NCBI RefSeq assembly: GCF_024679245.1
Contig: NC_090180.1
Location: 15,966,507-16,030,506, forward strand
DNA from: Pseudorasbora parva
Lineage: Eukaryota; Chordata; Actinopteri; Cypriniformes; Gobionidae
Direction of reading: 5' to 3'
DNA: 64,000 nucleotides
The first letter of the stretch is position 1; each line of letters begins with the position of its first letter. Shown piece by piece: positions 59,767 to 64,000 of this stretch. The notes beneath the pieces are model-generated. The model was not told the DNA's origin and made no database searches. It saw only the letters and a program-made list of their open reading frames with translations. A program made the translations under genes and the position numbers.

Positions 59767-59957
59767 GGGATAGTTTCCCAAAATGTAAATTGTCACAAGT
59801 TGCTTGCCCTCATGACATTCTAAACCTGTCCTAATGCAGAAGACAAGAGCATCTTTTAAAAATAATGCTAAATACCCAGACTTCTCAATAGTAGTAATTT
59901 TCTTATGAAGTAGACTCTTGGCAAATTATGATTTTTTTTTTTTGAACTACCCCTTCG
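59767..59957. mobile_element. T2-type MITE between the two ORFs
   Basis: The left end is TTAA then AGGGATAGTTTCCCAAAATG; the right end is GAACTACCCCTTCG, an eroded inverse. Inside are the usual TTGCCCTCATGACATTC and AACCTGTC words. Same family as 15168-15322 and 46530-46605. Confidence 0.65.
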
Positions 59958-60039
59958 AATCATATAACATGTTGGCACATATTTTTAAGCTTTGCCCTCT
60001 AATTGATGTACTTTAATATTTTAATACATTTTACAGAAT

Positions 60040-63000
60040 ATGCGGCTACATGTTGTGTTGGCCCCTGATAATATCAGGAGGTTGGATATTTCAGAAAATC
60101 TCACTTCAGTTGAACACTTGAAAATTATTCTTCAAGAAAAGCTTGAAATCAAGGATGACTTCTTGATTCAATTTGAGGATCCTGAGTTCGGAAATGAACT
60201 CTGTAACTTGACCAGTATCACAGAGCTTCCACCAGATAGAGCAGTGCTGAAGATACTCCTGAAACTACCTGAAGAATGTGAATCTGAGATCTCCATTTCA
60301 TCTTTAGACACTGCCAGTATGTCATCCCCATCCATCAGCTCAAACCAGAGTTCCCCTTCCTTAAATATCAGACACCAGGAAAATTCTCAGTGGCCCTCTT
60401 CTTTCCCGATTCCCAAGTTTAAGTATGATGTTGAGTTACGCCTTGCCAAAGGGAATGAGAATTTTAGAGAAGATGGATCACTTCTCACAATACCAAGAGA
60501 AATGAAAATGGAGATCTTGGATGCCATTGCTCAAGCTATTTTTTCATTCAAAGCTTATCCAAATAATCAAGAATTGGAGTCGGTGTCTGCTGCATTGATT
60601 AAAAAGCATCCATGTCTCAAGGATCCAGGCGCAGGAACAGGTTATCACAGCTGGACTATGAGTATCAAATATAAGGTTGGGAACTACCGCCAGAAACTAC
60701 GATCAGTAGGTTGCTCTGAAGTTGCTGTAAACCAAAGAGCGGACAAGGATTCTAGACGTTTGAAAAAAGCAAAGCGATGCGAAGTAAACTTCCTCCCAGA
60801 CATCCCACTTGGGCAGACAGAATATTCGCTACAAAAGGAAAGAGATGCACTACAGGAGGAGTTGAAGAAGAAACATTTCAACATGGCATTTGTTGACTCA
60901 AAAATGGAACTGACATTCCCACTGAGAAGAAAGGAGATAGTCGACAAAGAACCTCTTGTGGCCGATGTCCTAAAACAATGGCCAGCATTGTTTTTGGAAG
61001 ATCAGGTGAGTTTTTGAAGATTCATTTTTAAAGAAACTTGTATTTTAATTTTTTACATTGTGTACACTTAATTCTTATTGTTAACTGTTTTTTTTAAAGG
61101 TATGTGCCGAGTTTTACCGGATTACTCAAACTAACCTGAAGAGCACGTTTTTCTCATCTTTGGATGAATACGCATCACCGATGATCAAGCTGTACAGAGC
61201 CCGTGGTGGAGCGTATGAAGAGGAAATGAAGACCCTAATTGACCAACTTGATAATCAAGTAATTATTTAGCAAGTGTTCATATATTTCTGGTTTAAGGGA
61301 CCTATTATGATTATGATTTTTCCTTTTTTGTAAAGGGAATTTACCTGAAACACTTAATTTGTAGCCTTTTTTCTGCTTCTGTATGCATATAACATGCATT
61401 TAACTTTTGTATTTGTTTTTCTTTCTTTTTTAGACCGATGTCCTTGCTCATAGAAAGGCTGCAGCCCTCAGAGGGCTCCCGTTGTATATGAGGGAAAAGT
61501 CGGCAAACTTTCTGAAGACTTGCCTGGTAAGATGCATGTTATCAGCATATACACTGTCCCTAGACCCTGTCAGGAGATAGTTTGGTCTGTTATTATTTCT
61601 AATAAATAAAATAACTGTTCTTTCACACAAAACACTGGTGAAAGAGTAAAAATAAGGACACATGATGGTGATAAATAGTTTATTTAATAATAATCTGTTA
61701 CACTTTACAGCGTTTAATTTGTCATTTAATTTGTTAACATTAGTTAATGTATAAACTAACATGAACTAACCATGAGCAATATTACTCATGTTACTGTTTT
61801 TGTTAATCTTTGTTTGATGTTTGTTCATGTTACTTCACAGTGCATTAACTTGTTAACAAATACAACTTTTGATTTTAACAATGTATTAGTAAATATTGAA
61901 ATTAACATGAACAAAGCTTAATAAATGCTGTAGAAGTGCAGTTCATTAACTAATGAAACCTTATTGTAAAGTGTTGACAAATAATCAAAGATCAGAGGGA
62001 TGTCTCAGTCTTTAGGCTTTTAAAGTCTCAGGATGGTGTTGTGAAGCAGTAACTGTAAAGTGTTGCAGAATAATCTTAGTTGAATTTTTCATCATTGATC
62101 AGTCTGATTTCATCTGACAGCACACTATTCATCAAGTGTTATACCAAAGCAAAGACAGTGTTCACTTGTTGAATTTGTGCTGTCAGATGAAATCAGACTG
62201 ATCATAGATTAAAAATTCAAATAAGATTATTCTGCAACACTTTACAGTTACTGCTTCACAACACCATCCTGAGACTTTGAAAATCTGAAGAGTGAGACAT
62301 TCCCTCTGATCTTCAACCTGTAAAAACAATACAGCACACAATCATGAAATTAAAAAGTGTAGCAATAGTAAATAATAAATAAATATAATATGAAAAAGTA
62401 AACAAGAATATTAACAGCAGATATAAACTTAAACTGTACTAAAGAGAAAATTAAATCATTTTTCACTTTTGAGGATCACAAAAGATATTCTGAAGGATTT
62501 TTTAGATGTATTTGTCTATTCAATGCATTTTACATCTCTTTCAATTGTTCATACCATTAAAAAAAAGTTAGGTAAACATGGCTGTGTATTCTACTACCAA
62601 AGTGTGCTAAAGGTATTCGCATTCCATGCTGATATGCTGTCTAACAGTACAGTGTTTCATTGTTTGGGGTTAAGACATATTGTCCGTTTTTTTGTGCTGT
62701 AGTTAAATTGGAACAAGCTTCAAAACATGACCACTTTTATTTTCCAAATTAAGTTATGTGTGAGAAGAGTGTGCATGAATGTGTTTAAAGGACAACTCCG
62801 GTGAAAAATGAACCTAGGGGTAACTAACAGATGGTTACCGAGTAGATCGTTCTCTGGGATGTGGTTTCATGAAAATCGAATGTAAAGAGTTTTATCTCTA
62901 AAAACAGATTAGCTTATAACGCTAGTTTATGGAGCATAGAATAAGTAAAATTAAATCGCTAGTTAATACCACTAACAAGGCTCAGAATAGCCTCACACTA

Positions 63001-64000
63001 ACACGGCAGCATAATAAAGGGTCTCTCAATGCAAACCGAAGCATTGAGAACTTTGTAAGAGTACAAACAGTTTAATAAGAAGATACTTTATAAACACAGT
63101 GCATTACACATTTACAGACAGCAGCCATCGCTTCTCGACCAGTCGAGCCACAAACGCTGTGCTAAGTGATGAACTGTGACTTGGAATCTCATATGGGATA
63201 CCTTCTTCCCTTGTAGTTAGTCAACCATATATTTTAATAAACAGATATAATTCATGCATTTACATGTAATTGCATAGATTTCACAAACTTAATTCCTATC
63301 GATCAGCTCACTTAGCACAGTGCTCGTGGTTCGAGTCATCGAGACTGTTTTCCAAGATTGCTACTGTCTGTAAACACGTGATGCACTTTATAAAGTATCT
63401 TCTTATTAAACTGTTTGTACTACAAATTTCTCATGGCTTCGGTTTGCATGTAGGGACCCTCCTTATACTACCATGTTAAATTGAGGCTATTTTGAGCCTT
63501 GTTAGTGGTATTAACTAGCGATTTAATTTTACTTACTCTGTGCCTCGCGTTAATTACCCCTTAGGTTCATTTTTCACCGGAGTTGTCCTTTAACACTGTG
63601 GTCTAGCAGAATTAAATATATCAAAATTAGATTTTGACCTGTTTTTATGCTGCTTTTAATTCTAGGACACAGAGCCAGAGGACAGTTACAAAACAGGAAT
63701 GAAGATGGGCATCTTGAGCATTGTAAAAGATGATGTTTCCACTATTCATTCCAACCCGAATGTAAGCCGCCTTTCCATTGTTCTAGAGGAGCTGGTTGTT
63801 CTTGATCATGTGGAAGACCTTCCAACTGCTTTTGCTCTCCTCTTTGGCTTGATTTATTGCCTAAACATGAGTTACCCTAAAGAGCTTAAATACACTTTTG
63901 AAACTATTCAAAAAGTGTTTATTGGCCTTGACCACACATGCTCAGCAAGAGTGCAATCATTCAGAAACAAAGTGTTGATGGCTAAGAAACATCACATTTT
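60040..64000 (+). CDS. Second ORF of the unit, SAMD3-like family (partial, four exons seen)
   Basis: Exons 60037-61005 (ATG 60040), 61100-61258, 61434-61526 and 63666-64000+ are joined by GT-AG introns, all in phase 0, with acceptors TTTTACAG, TTTTTAAAG, TTTTTTAG, TTAATTCTAG and donors CAG/GTGAGT, CAA/GTAATT, CTG/GTAAGA. The joined frame (over 515 codons) has no stop and runs off the window. Residues about 1-80 look like a PB1/ubiquitin-type fold (FLIQFEDPEFGNELCNLTSI), then a Ser-rich linker, then a region with CLKDPG-GTGYHSWTMSIKYK and NYRQKLRS, KQWPALF, and a C-terminal block with FALLFGLIYCLNMSYP. This is the pattern of fish proteins auto-annotated 'sterile alpha motif domain-containing 3-like'; I see no SAM domain in it. 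The biochemical function is unknown. It may bind DNA or the transposase; this is inference. Confidence 0.65.
61690..61980. repeat. Fish TTAACATTAGTTAATG repeat (intronic)
   Basis: TGTTAACATTAGTTAATGTA, TAACATGAACTAACCATGAGC, TGCATTAACTTGTTAACAAATAC and GAAACCTTATTGTAAAGTGTTG form a recognisable high-copy fish repeat. The shorter copy at 56520-56660 is a relative. Confidence 0.65.
61985..62316. mobile_element. Foldback MITE with about 140-bp arms (intronic)
   Basis: GATCAGAGGGATGTCTCA, TCTCAGGATGGTGTTGTGAAGC, AGTAACTGTAAAGTGTTGCAG and GATCAGTCTGATTTCATCTGAC at the left are all repeated inverted at the right (62160-62316), with a short spacer around 62135-62160. Confidence 0.8.
62789..63589. 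mobile_element. TTAA-flanked foldback element (intronic)
   Basis: TTAA at 62785-62788 and 63590-63593 flanks AGGACAACTCCGGTGAAAAA and its exact inverse. The arms continue with GAACCTA-GGGGTAA, TAGTTAATACCACTAACAAGG and AAACAGTTTAATAAGAAGATAC on both sides. About 800 bp, no coding. Confidence 0.85.

Noticed and set aside
63316..63330. GTGGTTCGAGTCATC resembling a tRNA B box
   Set aside because: No matching A box at the right distance and no cloverleaf; it lies in the TTAA foldback element.

Overview
The window reads as nuclear DNA of a teleost fish, most likely a cyprinid. The reasons are AT-rich intergenic DNA, many long (CA)n, (TA)n and (CT)n arrays, and dense fish-type mobile DNA: DIRS1-like, chromovirus Ty3/Gypsy, Tc1, hAT, TTAA-flanked T2/Kolobok-type MITEs and an EnSpm/CACTA-like element. 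No search could be run, so family names rest on motifs visible in the translations and on terminal structure. Only one ordinary host gene is recognised.

Layout. 1-8.8 kb: Tc1 and DIRS1-like wreckage (DIRS on the minus strand at about 3988-7195, cut by a Tc1 piece and a LINE tail), plus foldback elements. 8.9-10.07 kb: a single coding exon of a beta-1,3-galactosyltransferase (GT31, B3GALT2-like) on the minus strand, intact. 10-25 kb: repeats, including a hAT MITE with a perfect 8-bp target duplication (12537-13451), a cluster of modules joined by CA repeats (16-17.2 kb), a second DIRS1-like fragment on the plus strand that retains the tyrosine recombinase (19.27-20.96 kb), and a Gypsy integrase relic. 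25-34 kb: a solo LTR with 5-bp target duplication, a TTAA-flanked element, and a THAP/P-like relic. 35.8-43.3 kb: two copies of a long foldback element with TTAA at its ends (one complete, 1.6 kb), separated by a mini-element with a preserved exon/intron layout. 43.9-48.6 kb: a Tc1 relic split by a 4.1-kb element that itself holds a TTAA-flanked element and a hAT element.

49386-54845 is a complete, apparently young chromovirus-type LTR retrotransposon. Its two LTRs differ only in CA-repeat length, the target duplication (ATAAG) is perfect, gag and pol are open, and pol ends in a chromodomain. An 11-nt sequence just after the 5' LTR is exactly complementary to an 11-nt stretch inside the LTR, as expected of Tf1/sushi-type self-priming.

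55297-64000 (running off the right edge) is the most interesting unit. A CACTG-type terminus is followed by a CpG-rich promoter-like region, a strong splice donor, an 897-aa ORF with four C2H2 fingers fused to a tnp2-like (EnSpm/CACTA) transposase that keeps a plausible DDE triad, and then a second intact multi-exon ORF of the type named 'SAMD3-like' in fish annotations. The two ORFs share strand and orientation and each begins just after a splice acceptor. This suggests one promoter feeding two products, comparable in layout to TnpD/TnpA of plant Spm; the link is inferred, not shown.
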